NCBI GenBank assembly: GCA_024529925.1
Contig: JAFEUB010000717.1
Span: 992,001-1,056,000 of the forward strand
Reading direction: 5' to 3'
Length of the DNA: 64,000 bases
Source of the DNA: Ophthalmolycus amberensis
Lineage: Eukaryota; Chordata; Actinopteri; Perciformes; Zoarcidae
Below are positions 23,164 through 36,290 of the stretch, one piece after another. The notes under the pieces are model-generated. The model was not told where the DNA came from. It saw nothing but the letters and a program-made list of their open reading frames with translations, and did not search any database. The first letter of the stretch is position 1; each line of letters begins with the position of its first letter. Made by a program: the position numbers and the translations under genes.

Positions 23164-24689
23164 ATTTAAAATATCCTCTTAATGTATTATTAGCTCTATT
23201 TCACCACAACCATTCCAGCCACAGCCATTACTCCAATGTCTTGATTTGAATTTCACCATCAATATATTGCAGTGAAATGTCGCCCAATATACTTGCATTT
23301 ACACCAAGTCCCTTACTCAGCAGCCTTTGAGAACACATAGAATTTGCATTAATTTGGAGTATAGTGGAGGGATTATGCAAACACACAGAAGCACACTCAG
23401 AGACTGCACTGTGGGTCACAGAATCCTGTTTCAACACATCCGCATAAAGCCTAATCTGGATGTGGCACAGTTCTGAACGAAATTAATTATGCATGTGTTT
23501 TCATAATATGTATCTTTTGGTGTCTTGCTGGATTTGGACGGTGGGGTTTGTTGACTGTGTCCTGCTCCGGAGTGCACAGGCCAGGTCGGTAGCTGCCCAT
23601 GTGGGATGACAGGTCACCCTGCTGATGTCGGCCTTTTTTAGAGGTTACAGCACGACAGGACTGGAAAGGTTTTCTGCATCCGCCCGTTGACATGAAATAT
23701 CTGCCGTGACACCCCGTTGAGACGGGGGAGATACCATAAAAAATTCTGCTGACACCTGCATCCGTCAACTTCTATAACTCAGCAGACATCAGCAAAGTAA
23801 TTTTCACTGGATAGTCTTCCAGTGTCACCTGTTTTATCTGCTCAACTCGGTTCCTTACTTTCCTTTTCCTTCTTTCTTTTTCCTTCTCTGATAAAGAGTT
23901 GAAGCAGGAAAAATGAAAAGATTTAATAAAAAAAATATGGATATTTACAAATCTCATCAGGTCATTCATTTGCTGCCCTTTCTATTCATTGCTGTATGAC
24001 TATAAGCGTATTGGTCTACCTCCCTTTTTACATTTTTCTCCTCTGTTAGGATGAGGATAAGGAAATGTTGCCCTCTGTCCTCACTGTATTGCCTGACACT
24101 GGGTGGACATGGGTCACCAGCTACAATCAATAATACTGACAGATGTTTAGACACCAACTCCGCTGGTTTATAATGACTGACAGAATAGTCATGCAGTTTT
24201 CTAGCCACATGACCAATGCAGGCACTTTTTCTGAATGCCCGCCCCTCTGTATACATCTGAGTATACATCTGTGTCTGCTTAAACAGTTCAGTATATATCA
24301 TACCAAACAAATATATATACGACAGCCTATAAGTTGAACCGTATAATAATTACGTAGCTCCAAGGGGACAGTGATGCTCCAACTAAAGGGCTTGTTGGCT
24401 GGTTGAACAGCACCTGAAACGTTCAACTTCTACGTAACGCGTTGCTAACAGGCCGTGGCCATGTCACGGATTTCTGAGACTGGGCTGTTATGTGTGTTCA
24501 CCATGGTCGAACAACACGTCGTACAAACTAGTTATTTTCATGCCTACCCCCGCCTTACGACTATAAATGGAGTGTTGTTGTTGTTTTAGGTGCAACAAGT
24601 GGACACAATCCCTAACCATGAACTGCTGTTCTTGCCAAATATTGCATTGACACAGATGCCTGTCTGGTTCTTATCGTCCCTAAGTTTTG
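23164..24689. other. Non-coding DNA, nothing recognised
   Basis: Mixed composition. The 23490-23770 part is relatively GC-rich with a 93-codon minus-strand frame, without a recognised motif. (GTATACATCT)2-like duplication lies near 24250-24270. Confidence 0.5.
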
Positions 24690-25070
24690 CCACACCACTC
24701 CGCTTCTCTTTTCACTGCACTGGCTCCCTTTTGCAGCTTGCATCCAGTTCAACATTAGCTTACTGGGCAGTGAAGGGACTTCCCCTTCCTACCTCCAAGC
24801 CATGGTCAAAACCCTACACTCCACGGCATTCTTCAGCCTCTGAATGATTGGCAACTCTGCTGCTGGCACTTACCAGACAACCACTAATGTCCTTTAATCT
24901 CTTCAAGCACTTGTATCGGACCACTGAACCCACTTGTAGTTCTTTGTTTGAAAGCATTTGACTTAAAATGTTTGATGACATCTTGCTCTTGCTTCTATAG
25001 AGATTGAATGCACTTAATGTTAGTCACTTTGGACATAAACATCTGCAAACTGAATGTATTATAAATATAT
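24690..25070 (+). pseudogene. 3' end of a LINE reverse-transcriptase ORF plus tail, decayed
   Basis: In one frame, 24672-24842 reads with HTTPLL, then SLHWLPFAACIQF, then PSYLQAMVKTL. This matches the HWLPV..RI.FK and P.YL..LV patterns near the C-terminus of fish CR1/L2/Rex1-type LINE proteins. Stops and frame breaks follow within 60 codons. The 3' end (about 25020-25070) keeps the typical GTCACTTTGGA, AAACATCTGCAAACTGAATG and repeat-type ending seen in fish LINE tails (CGCTTTGGATAAAAGCGTCT type). It is 5'-truncated and dead. The clade is inferred from the protein pattern. Confidence 0.75.
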
Positions 25071-26489
25071 ATGGTATGCCTGTTGTGTACATACATGATT
25101 CTTAGCCATATACAGTATGACATTTAGTTTGGTCTGCTTTACATTTTTTAAATTAATTCTTAGCCTCTTGCTTTTATTTTCTTGGAGCCTTAATATAATA
25201 TGATGACTCAAGGCCATGAAATGTCAAAAAGATTTATATTTGTGAGTTAAAGGCCATGAATCAATGATTAAATGACATATGTTCTTTCAGACTAACAATC
25301 ATTCCTCCATCATATTTATTGAAATATCTACTATGATCCTGAAAATCTTGATATTTACATGATCACGTAAATGTAATATTAATATGCTGTCACTGTCTTT
25401 GAGGAAAAAGCTGAAAATGGTTAATTTAGAAGGTATCACTCCCTTTAACTGATCCGCAGTCAGTGGCAACATTGCTGGTCTAAGCAATTTACAGCTGTAT
25501 TTTTGCTACTTGGCTGCTCAGATGAATCACAGTGTGGCGGCAAGACCAAAGCTTATCACACTTCTCAAACTGGACCTCAAAGGTCCTCCAGCTTCTTTCT
25601 GAACACATAACCTGACCTCAGGTACGGAATATGTAGGAGAAAGACAGATGGATAGAGGAATGGATGATGGTATACAGTACATGAAGAACTAATATGTTGC
25701 TCTGTTTTGTATTTAAGTATTTAAAGCAAGGGTTCAGTACCCCCTCCCCTGGCCGGTTGCATCAGCTGTTTGTAATACCAAACTTTGTTAGTTACTCGGC
25801 CTCTGGCATTGCTGCTTGCAGCTCTGTCGAGAACAGCTCATGCGAACAACTTCACACTGGACACTGCACTTAATTGGGTCATCAGCAATACATCCGCCAA
25901 GTGTGAAGTCGATGGGATGAACCGTTATCGAGAAACTCAAAGGACAGATAGAGACTCCTTGCATCGTATTAGTTAGATAATCCAGGTGTTTAAAACACTC
26001 AACAAACAGCTCCTTACTTACAAATGATTTGTTACAAAATATTCCATATCTGATTTGACACTAATACTGTTTAATGATATAAACAGGGAAGATTTTAAAA
26101 TACATTTCACATAGATAATAATAATACATCTTAGGAACCTAATGCCAATAAGTTTAAACAAAATGACCAAATAATGTGGTTAGATTAGTACAATCAAGTA
26201 TTTCCTACTCATTCGAAGCTTCATGAATACCACTAACATCATATTTGGGTTTGTGCGTGTACAGTGAATGTCATATATTTTGAGGTCTCAAAAATGTATT
26301 AATTCAAGCTCGAGGGCCAATAATATCAGTAATGCAGAGACTATTAAGAGTGCTCAAAATGGTGTGTGCATAACGGCTGCAGGGACAAGCTAATGCAGCT
26401 AATATAGCCTTTTCATAGCTGTTTCTCATCTCTTTCAACTATCTGACTCCATTTTAAAATCGAACACGCCAACATCCTTCGTCTTCTTA
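25071..26489. other. Non-coding DNA, nothing certain
   Basis: AT-rich. The block at 25890-25960 (GATGGGATGAACCGTTATCG, then AAAGGACAGATAGAGACTCC) faintly resembles fish interspersed repeats with ACAGACGGACAG segments, but cannot be assigned. Confidence 0.5.
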
Positions 26490-26690
26490 AATGCTGCTGA
26501 CTTTTGCCCGGGAGGTCAAGAGGCTTAATTGTGTCTCTTCTCTTGCAACAAAAAGACGAATCTCTGCAGAGTCGGTTTCTGCCCTTCTTTTGTCTGGCAG
26601 GTCAGCTCCACATCCAAAAAATGTATTTGCCCTGCTGTCACTCTAAAAGGCAGAATAATTGATTGAACGTGACTATTTAGAGTCACCATT
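26490..26690. promoter_or_regulatory. Candidate conserved non-coding / enhancer-like segment
   Basis: Complex sequence with GAGGCTTAATTGTGTC, CTTTTGTCTGGCAGGTCAGC, and CAGAATAATTGATTGAACG (near 26651) in repeat-free DNA. Motif-based and unproven. Confidence 0.28.
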
Positions 26691-26913
26691 GTTGGAATAG
26701 TGTCAGAAGGTTTAAGGGTACATGGTTAGTCGGGGTCACAAATGCTCTCCTAACAGACAGCTACAGCTAGGATATGTCTCAAATACCATCTGCTATTCCC
26801 CAAGACGCTGATTTTCTCTGCATCTCTGACACTGTTATATCTACTTTATACTGACATTTTTGCACGGATACAAATGTTTGTAGGTCTGTCTTGGCAATAA
26901 CCAGCTTCAACAG

Positions 26914-26944
26914 CCCCCCCCCCCCCCCCCCCCCCCCACACACA
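26914..26944. repeat. Poly-C run of 24 plus short CA array
   Basis: 24 consecutive C (26914-26937) are followed by ACACACA. On the minus strand it reads as poly-Gly, which is an artefact. Confidence 0.93.
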
Positions 26945-27510
26945 CTTTCTAAAGTGTTCTGTGGTTTGCATATCATATCACTTTTATCCTTTTCTCTTAT
27001 GCTCGAAGCTCCCTTTTAATCATGCCACGTCAACAATACGAGGATTATGAGATTTGCATTGTTTCCACATGAAGCAGGCTGGGGGGCTATTTTTTTAGAT
27101 GTGTCAAAGTGATTGCTTTTGTTCAAAACAAAAGAGCATGCATGCATGTGCATACTCAAATACAATCCAGACGTGCACACACAACATACACACGTTCACG
27201 TGGCTGCACAGAATTAGGGGTTTCATGGCCCACACTGGGATTTGAGAGGGGAAGATCCGAGCAGCAGGCTCTTTGCTTTGTCCAGCTCAGCTCTCTCCAG
27301 CACACACCATTAATAACCTCATAGAAGAGGAGAGAAGAGCAACTGTTCGTCCTTTTGATTCATGGGAGTCTCTGTAGTTGATCCAGAGTTTCACAACACA
27401 GGCCCCGACCAGCGGTGAGTAAACCACAGTCCCCGGAGTGCGAAGGCCAAGGTTTGTTTTCAGAGAGGTCATCTGTTTCTGGATCAGGAGGTGGAGTGAG
27501 ACACAAACAG
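26945..27510. other. Non-coding DNA with an octamer/SOX-like site
   Basis: ATTTGCAT (27052-27059) overlaps CATTGTTTCC, an octamer next to a SOX-like core, in otherwise unique sequence (27001-27130). The rest is unremarkable. Confidence 0.45.
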
Positions 27511-27517
27511 CGAGAGA

Positions 27518-27560
<43 letters not shown>
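27511..27560. repeat. (GA)n microsatellite
   Basis: About 24 GA units with a single GT interruption at 27523. A perfect S1-sensitive, triplex-prone tract. Confidence 0.96.
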
Positions 27561-27561
<1 letters not shown>

Positions 27562-28210
27562 AGGGAGGGTGTGGTTTCCTGACTGACATAACATCTACTG
27601 TTTTCCATTCGACTCCTAGAAGGTATTTGTCTCCAGCGACTCTCTGTGTCTCTGTTGGTGCTATTTCAAGAGCAGCATGCCTACGTTTGGATCAATACAT
27701 ACCCAGAGCAAACAGTGAGTATACTGGGTATATACCCAGTGCAGTGCAGAGGGGAGGATGAAAGGTGTGCCAACTCCACAGTGTTCTGGGACATGCTGTT
27801 CGAAGCTGTTCTACCTGGCAGAGAGGTTTCCAGGTTTGGAAAGAACACGGGGGCCAAGTCAGGTAGAGGCTTTAATGTTTGTTCGCTCCCTCCAAACTTT
27901 ATTCAATCTCGGAGAATAAAGGTGAAATTCAAGTGGCACTCAAAGATCACCAAACTTAGGGGAGGGTTAAAAAGCGCAAAGAGTTTCCTGAGGAGAGAGT
28001 ACAAATGATGGAGACGTTTCTTTTTTGACAGAGTGAGTGGCCACAAGGTGTTCTCAACAACAGCGTTGGCTCAGAGTCGGCATCGACATGCACACAGAGG
28101 TGAGGACGGAGGATGTCTGTCATGCTCTCACTGACAACCTAGCATGGCCTGTCAGCTATCTTTCCCATATAGGCTTCATAGGCTTAGAGAGAGCAAGTGA
28201 GGGGGACAGA
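27561..28210. other. Non-coding DNA with an 18-bp palindrome
   Basis: ACTGGGTATATACCCAGT at 27723-27740 is a perfect palindrome. A 120-codon plus-strand frame (27646-28008) has no recognised domain. Confidence 0.5.
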
Positions 28211-28260
28211 GAGGGCAAGAGAGGGCAAGAAAGGGCAAGAGAGGGCAAGAGAGGGCAAGA
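28211..28260. repeat. Decamer tandem repeat (GAGGGCAAGA)5
   Basis: Five 10-bp units in exact register, one with a single substitution (third unit AAGGGCAAGA). Flanks are purine-rich. Confidence 0.96.
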
Positions 28261-29272
28261 GACATAGAGATGAAAACATAAAGACAAAGACGGTGACTGA
28301 AGGGGTATGAGCGGAAGAAAAAAGGAGCATAAAATAATGTAAAAAAGCCCTGAGTTATGCAAGAGTGGGTAGAAGAATCCAGTAAATGTACAAGCATCAG
28401 CACAAGTGCAAAGTTAAGAATTTCTGTTGCAGCAGCAATTAATAAGCACTGTCTTTGGGCGTGGGTGGGAGGAAAAGATAAATCCTGATCGGGTCAAGTT
28501 TTTTGTGCTTCTCGTAGATTTGACAGCTCAAGAAAGAATCAGATTGAATCCTCTCATTGAACCTTATCATTATTTCACATGTCGAACCGAAGTTTTCCTT
28601 ACCTTATCTCTGTGCAGAATGAAAGTGCACCAAATCTGCTTGGGGATCCTGTTTTCCATCTCCAGCAGTTTTATGTTTTCTGGGAGGAGGGAAAGCTCGT
28701 GTTTAATTCGATTTTTTGGTATTATCCAGGCTCCTTCAGGGAAAACACCTGTGAACCAGATACCAGTTGATAATGCAGCTTAAGAGATGTACAGATAAAA
28801 TGAACAATTAACAAGCACATAATAAAGCCTTATTATTATATATCACAATAGTTGGTGTGTGCTTGGATCTTAATCTGAAAAAACATATTGCTTACATTTG
28901 TACCGAAATAGCGTTGAGGTCTGATTTAACAATTTCTCCCTGGTCCTCTTCCCCCTGATCTAACACCGCAGGTGATGGAAGTCTGAGAGGAAGCCAACAG
29001 TCCTCAACAACCGCGTATCATTCCATCATCACAAAGCCACGCCTATATTTGAGCGATCCAATCATAGCTGGAGGAATCGATTTAAAGCACTCACAGACCC
29101 AGCCCACACATTCCGTAACATAATTGACATGAACAAAGATAAAAAATGCTCCAACTTCTGTTTCCCTGTGTCTTCAGTATGTGCACTGCACTGTAACCAG
29201 GGGCCACTTATCTCTTACCTTTTGACCCGTGAAATGGATTTTTTTAAGAAAAGTACGCAGCAAGCAGAGCTT
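28261..29272. other. Non-coding DNA, nothing recognised
   Basis: Mixed composition without transposon ends. The 118-codon plus-strand frame at 28427-28783 has no recognised domain. Confidence 0.5.
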
Positions 29273-29500
29273 CGGGGGGCAGCTGTAGCTCAAGAGGATA
29301 GAGCGGGTTCACTCGGTTCGATCCTCTGCTTCTTCTGTCCCCGTGTCAAAGTGTCATTGAGCGAGAAACTGAACTCCAAGTTTCTGCCCGGGCATGTCAC
29401 AGTAGCCCACTGCTCCTACATGCTTAGAATGGGTTAAATCCAGGAGTCACATTTAATTTATGTACCTGTATGTGATGATTGAAATAAAGCTTTTTTGAAA
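29273..29500 (+). mobile_element. tRNA-derived teleost SINE, plus strand, internally deleted
   Basis: CAGCTGTAGCTCAAGAGGAT (A-box, about 29280-29299) is followed by GAGCGGGTTCACTC and GGTTCGATCC (B-box, 29315-29324). Compared with the copy at 22902-23163, the anticodon-arm part between the boxes is shortened by about 20 nt. Downstream are GTGTCAAAGTGTCATTGAGC, AAACTGAACTCCAAGTTTCT and GAATGGGTTAAATCC, all typical of this fish SINE, and a tail with AATAAAGC. Not a tRNA gene. Confidence 0.8.
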
Positions 29501-30329
29501 TTTTCTTTTTTTCCCCCTTTTTTTATTGGATTAAGGTGAACGGCTCTGAAGTCATATGTAATCCTCACGACACAAAAGAGCATGGGGGGGGGGGGGGGAT
29601 TTGGGGTGGAACAACGATGACCATGTCATCTCAAAGGCCGGGCTGCTAAATACCCCGTTGGTTCAAGGAATATCCCAGAACCAGAACACACGATTCTTAT
29701 ATCGAAACAGAACGAGAGACACTTTGTCATCGCCTTTGTCACATCATGCTGTATTACAAGGTTATCTGAAATGTCAGCAGCTCTCGCTGGCATTCAGTTT
29801 TACGGCTACATTGTAGCTTGAACAGAAAATGTCTCTTCCCCAGAAATGGACTCAACTCAGGATCTTATCTACATGCATTCAGGAGTACAGGGACAGCACC
29901 ACAGATCAGTACCTATGGGATAGAGCAAATGTCACATAAATAAGAAAGATTATAGCTTTGCTTAATATTCTAAATGCTAAGGGTCTCCAGGGATAATCTA
30001 ATGTATAAATAAAACAATTAAAGTATTCCAGCAAGGTTAGCATGAACAGTAACACCTGCCACTAAACAATCCTTTTTTACCGCTTTAGATGACACAAAAC
30101 AAGCCACCATGTTTTAAACATGCAAGGTTTTCTAATGAAAGCTCTAATAAAAAGGTAGTAAGTGGAACTTGAGTGAAATGCAAGGTTTTCTTTTTTTATA
30201 AATGACTGTATGCTGTCTCAGAAAACCACCAATTACCCTGTAATTGGTTGTTAATATATATGGGTGTGCAGTGTTGCAGCCTTTAAGCTCCATTAACCCT
30301 CTATATAGATCCACAGCTCACTTTATGGG
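29501..30329. other. Non-coding DNA with a poly-G run
   Basis: G15 lies at 29584-29598. GCAAGGTTTTCT occurs twice (30122 and 30182). Otherwise AT-rich and unremarkable. Confidence 0.55.
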
Positions 30330-30660
30330 TCTTGTTGGCAGAATGCTTTCTATGAGGGCGATTTTTCAAGGGCCCTATCAATATCCAATGGCAGCATAAG
30401 CTCTGAGGGCAGAGTAGTGAGTGATGAGCGCAGCGCTGTCATCATGCAGGCAAGGCTAACGGGAAAAACAGGTCCAGCGCCTGCTCCTGCATTGCACATA
30501 TGATTCCAGATATCCGGTGTGAAGAAAGAGGTTGTGCTAAATGACAGTTGATGACAAGAATATGAATCCTCAAACAAACTCGAAGGCATAGTATCAGTCT
30601 CATAACCACTGTAATCTGCAGCCTGGTAGATTTCCATGGAGCTGTAAAAGACGAGATTGA
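30330..30660. promoter_or_regulatory. Candidate conserved non-coding / enhancer-like segment
   Basis: High-complexity DNA with GGGCCCTATCAATATCCAATGG (near 30370-30390), GAGCGCAGCGCTGTCATCATG (near 30426), CATATGATTCC and ATGACAGTTGATGACAAG (MEIS/TGIF-like cores, near 30541). Open frames run through it on the minus strand but resemble nothing known. Regulatory role is inferred. Confidence 0.35.
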
Positions 30661-31043
30661 GTTACGGTGACCTGCCTGATTCCCTGACGTGACAGTGTGT
30701 GGGTGGATGTGGTGGTGGGAGGAGGAAGACAAGTGTGTATGAGGTTGAAGGAGTCAAGGTTCCCCAGATGGGGGGGTTGGATGGTAATGTGGAAACAGGC
30801 GTAATTAATCTCCAGATGGGTGAGGGGGTGCTGGGCAGTCGAGTGTTTGTGCCGTGCCTCTCTATGCTGGGGTGTTTCGTGATGGCCCCCACACCCTCCT
30901 CACCCTGGGCCCCTGGGGCCATCCTTCATTCTTATTTATGAGCTTCCACACGGCCACTCAGCTCTGTTGTACTACCTCTGCATCGATCCCTCAAGGTCGA
31001 CAAGGAGCTAAGCTGCTGCCGGTGAGCTGTATGCACAAACAGC
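30661..31043. other. GC-richer DNA upstream of a TATA-like box
   Basis: This includes G-rich GGGTGGATGTGGTGGTGGGA (30700-30719) and a CCCTGGGCCCCTGGGGCC patch near 30903-30920. If the TATA-like box downstream is real, this would be its upstream promoter DNA. Confidence 0.35.
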
Positions 31044-31052
31044 TATAAAAGG
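31044..31052 (+). promoter_or_regulatory. TATA-like box TATAAAAGG
   Basis: A perfect core TATA consensus (TATAAAAG) flanked by GC-rich GGCGAGG. It lies 111 bp before the ATG of the possible exon at 31155 and just before a GT array (31061-31084). A TATA hit is expected by chance several times in a window this size, so only its position makes it worth noting. Confidence 0.3.
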
Positions 31053-31060
31053 CGAGGCTG

Positions 31061-31084
31061 GTGTGTGTGTGTGTGTGTGTGTGT
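31061..31084. repeat. (GT)n microsatellite
   Basis: Twelve GT units. Confidence 0.95.
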
Positions 31085-31154
31085 TGAAACTGTTTCGGCT
31101 TCCGACAGTATTTCCGTCTGTCCTGTTCAGGAGGGGGTATACCTCTGAGCGGCC

Positions 31155-31295
31155 ATGCAGCAAAACCATAGGGTGCCACGCCCAGTCCTGCTGCAGAACC
31201 ACATCAAGAAAAGGTTTCCCTGTAAACAGAAACACGCCCGACTAAAGCCTGATTCTCTGAAGCCTCCTGGAGAGGTACCACTGTTTGCCAAACTG
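31155..31295 (+). other. Possible short coding first exon, unassigned
   Basis: An ATG at 31155 opens a frame of 47 codons that reaches a strong splice-donor-like ACTG|GTAAGT (31296-31301) in phase 0. The frame reads on only to a stop at 31329-31331. An in-frame TGA lies two codons upstream, so translation could start at this ATG. The peptide is basic (IKKRFPCKQKHARLK) and matches no family I know. A TATA-like box lies 111 bp upstream. No acceptor or downstream exon was found, so chance remains the likelier explanation. Confidence 0.15.
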
Positions 31296-31301
31296 GTAAG
31301 T

Positions 31302-32879
31302 AAGACAGTAAGTCTTAGCAAAGGAGATTAAGATAAAAGTATTTCCCCATCTTTTATGGATCATTTACATGTTGCTACACTTTTATAAGTGCAAAATTCC
31401 AGCCAAGTGCATGAATATGATAATTCAGTATTGCAACTGACTGACACATACTTGAATCAGAGGATGGTCGAATGGTTATGGGAGAAGATGACAGTGTGGT
31501 CAGGCCCGATGACCTTCGGCCCTTTCCAGCTTCCTTTCTACTTCTTACGACTCTATTTTCCACATGTCACAGCTTCTGCAGCCTTGAGCCTGTTATATCT
31601 TTCTGTAACTCAAATGACTAATCTTCTAAAACTCTGTACTTCTCAGCGTCTGCCACACATGTTCGCCTGGTACATAGTGACTTAGGCTACGAAGTTTTCA
31701 GTCATCCTTCCTCTAATAGAACTTTGTGGCCGATGTGCATGAGTGAGCAACTCAAAGTCAGAGGTTAGCAGGGAGGGCAGTGGGATTCAAGTTGCGGGGA
31801 CAATGTCATCGCTGTATCCAGGCAGGGAACTGCGGGTAAGGAACTTCCTGTGCTTCCCCCACAGGGGTGGACAGGCACTGGGTGGGTGAGTGACACAGAG
31901 CTCATAAAACCCCTGCGGACTGAGGCGCTACATTTCATGATCTTACTCATGTTGCTCTGGAGCATCCCCTGTGATTGTCAAGCTGCGAGTCACACCCCAG
32001 TCAGTGGTGTTTCTATTTGTGTCCGGTTTTGACTTTCATGAGGAGAGATGATCATCTGTTCTTTCTCACCGGACCTACATTTATACGGGGGGGAGGCTAT
32101 CACAGCAATAACCATATGGCTTGCTGTCAATAAAATGAGCTGCAGTGAAAGCGTAGGAATTACTGTATTTGGAAAGACATGTGGAGGCAATGAGATAGGC
32201 TACAAATATCCCTGACTTTTGTCACCTAATAAAAATATAACAACTCCCCACCTATGTTCTTCATATAGTTTTGCTTTCTTTATTTTACAGCACTTTGGCC
32301 ATTTCGCGTGTTTTCATTATGTTGCCCACCCTTGTGATTCATGACGCATCTCAAATGATATTGATGTTCAATAGAAAACCCCACATTTGGTCATTACTCT
32401 TCCGTTGTTATTATGAACATTGCTGTGAGGAACTGAATTATATTGTGTGTTGTACAGAAACGGTACAGTTTCTAATATTTTACTGCTTTCTGATGCACTT
32501 GCCTGCCGGTGTGATCAGTTGTGGAAACATACTGTCCATTTTTTTGGAGAACTACAAGCACATTTCTATTCCACTCAATATATTCTATTTCAAAAACAGA
32601 TTATATCCTCAAGCTTATACTTGCTAGGCTTTCATTCCATTCCCTTTCTTAGGGTATTGTAAATTACATTCATTAACACTCATTGACTTACATGAAAACT
32701 TATAACCTACTGTAGATAAGAATACAGTAAGACGAGGACAATGGAAGATTTTTTTTTTACCCATTGAAGCACAACCATTACATGTCAAACAGGCTTTTAA
32801 GAGATGTTTGTGTTGTTCTGATACGGTTGTCATGGTGAGGCTAATTAAACACGGCTAATTTAAGTAATTTCACAAAGAT
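31302..32879. other. Non-coding DNA, nothing recognised
   Basis: AT-rich. The 32260-32660 stretch holds a 118-codon plus-strand frame with hydrophobic, low-information residues, probably chance. A T-run lies at 32751-32758. Confidence 0.5.
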
Positions 32880-33160
32880 GCATAATTGTCAAATCTACTG
32901 ATGCATATTACTCCATGAGGCAGATGAAAAATGCATGACGAAAACACGTGAGGGAAATCATCAACCTTGATACCGCCGCCATTCTTTTCCCATTCGCCAC
33001 AGTGCCAATGGGCCTTGAAGATGCCTCACCATCGCTTATTAACTTCAGTGCCATGCTAATGACTGCCATTGCTTTAATACCATTTGCATCAGAAAAACTA
33101 TCACACAAGCATGAATACCATTAGGGTGCAACTCATGAGACGCAAGCATGAGGGGAAATT
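32880..33160. promoter_or_regulatory. Candidate conserved non-coding / enhancer-like segment
   Basis: Repeat-free with GATGCATAATTGTC (near 32878), CCGCCGCCATTC, ATGCTAATGACTGCC (near 33053) and an octamer ATTTGCAT (33082-33089). Homeodomain/POU-type cores recur about every 40-60 bp. This is among the most enhancer-like patches in the window by eye. Confidence 0.4.

Positions 33161-35246
<2,086 letters not shown>

Positions 35247-35288
<42 letters not shown>
35247..35288. repeat. (TG)n microsatellite
   Basis: About 20 TG units with two TTT-type interruptions. Confidence 0.95.
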
Positions 35289-35291
<3 letters not shown>

Positions 35292-35859
35292 GTATGTGCA
35301 GTATTGTGATGCGCCATGGAAGTGTCAACTGCTACTGCGTGGGGCTGTGTTCCTCTGTGGTGTTGACAGGGAGAGGGGGGTTATGGGATAGGAGCGGCGA
35401 CAGCTGTCTTTCAGACTACAGCAGGTGCTGTCAACGAATGTGTTCCCTCTGTCTACCCCTTCATCTTTCTCTCTTGTCTTCCACCAAAATCCCTGTTTCT
35501 TTTCCCCCACCCTTCACTGTGTGTGCCTCACTGGGCTCTCATACAATGTTAGTCTCCACACCAACATGGTTCTCTAATTCACATGTGTGAATAGGAACTC
35601 TGTATATATTTGGTTTGTAAATCATTGTGGGTGACCTGGACAGCATTTTTTATACATAAAACAAAGTTGAAGTCCGTGAGGTTATCAAGCAGCGGCTGTA
35701 TAATGGGAAATCTAGCTAGACAGCTGGAAGATTTACGGGATCATGACTTCCAATCAAGCACAGGCATTTTCCGTGATAGCCCTACAGATGGAATACCAGC
35801 CTGACCACATGTAACATGTTTAATATCATCAGATGAATGAACAAAACATACCTAAGCCT
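35289..35859. other. Non-coding DNA, nothing recognised
   Basis: A pyrimidine-rich patch lies at 35445-35525. No gene recognised. Confidence 0.5.
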
Positions 35860-36290
35860 GATTAACGCGTCCCTGTCACGCATTGCAGTAAACACAGCAT
35901 ACAGGATGCATAATCAGTTATACACCGTACTTATAGTAAACATACAACAGTGTGACTGGTAGAACAACTGTATAGGGAATGATAGTAAGCTGACAGCTGT
36001 CAGTCAGTGTTTAATGGTCCACAAAGGATTAGTCTGTGCATTACCACACACCTAATTACCCTCAACTGCTTTTAATTCAGATTCTATGAATATTTAATGG
36101 CACACAGTAATGAAATTGCAACGAAGTAAATTCAGCAGCACAGGGCTGAACAACAATGCAGAATAAAACTGCAATTATTAAAGGGAGCTGGCCATCGCAG
36201 CATGAGGCCTTTTAATGCAACAGTAATTAAAACTTGGCAAACTTATTGACAGCAATAACAATGCAATAACACTCACACACAGCTGAGGGG
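35860..36290. promoter_or_regulatory. Candidate conserved non-coding / enhancer-like segment
   Basis: TAATTA cores lie at 36053-36058 and 36224-36229, with TTTTAATTCAG (near 36070), GCAATTATTAAAG (near 36171) and AGCTGACAGCTGTC (near 35989, MEIS/E-box-like). The DNA is complex and repeat-free for over 400 bp. This is a strong candidate by eye for a vertebrate non-coding element, but unaligned. Confidence 0.4.

Noticed and set aside
29280..29340. tRNA gene
   Set aside because: The A- and B-boxes belong to a SINE head. The anticodon arm is deleted and the flanks are SINE body.
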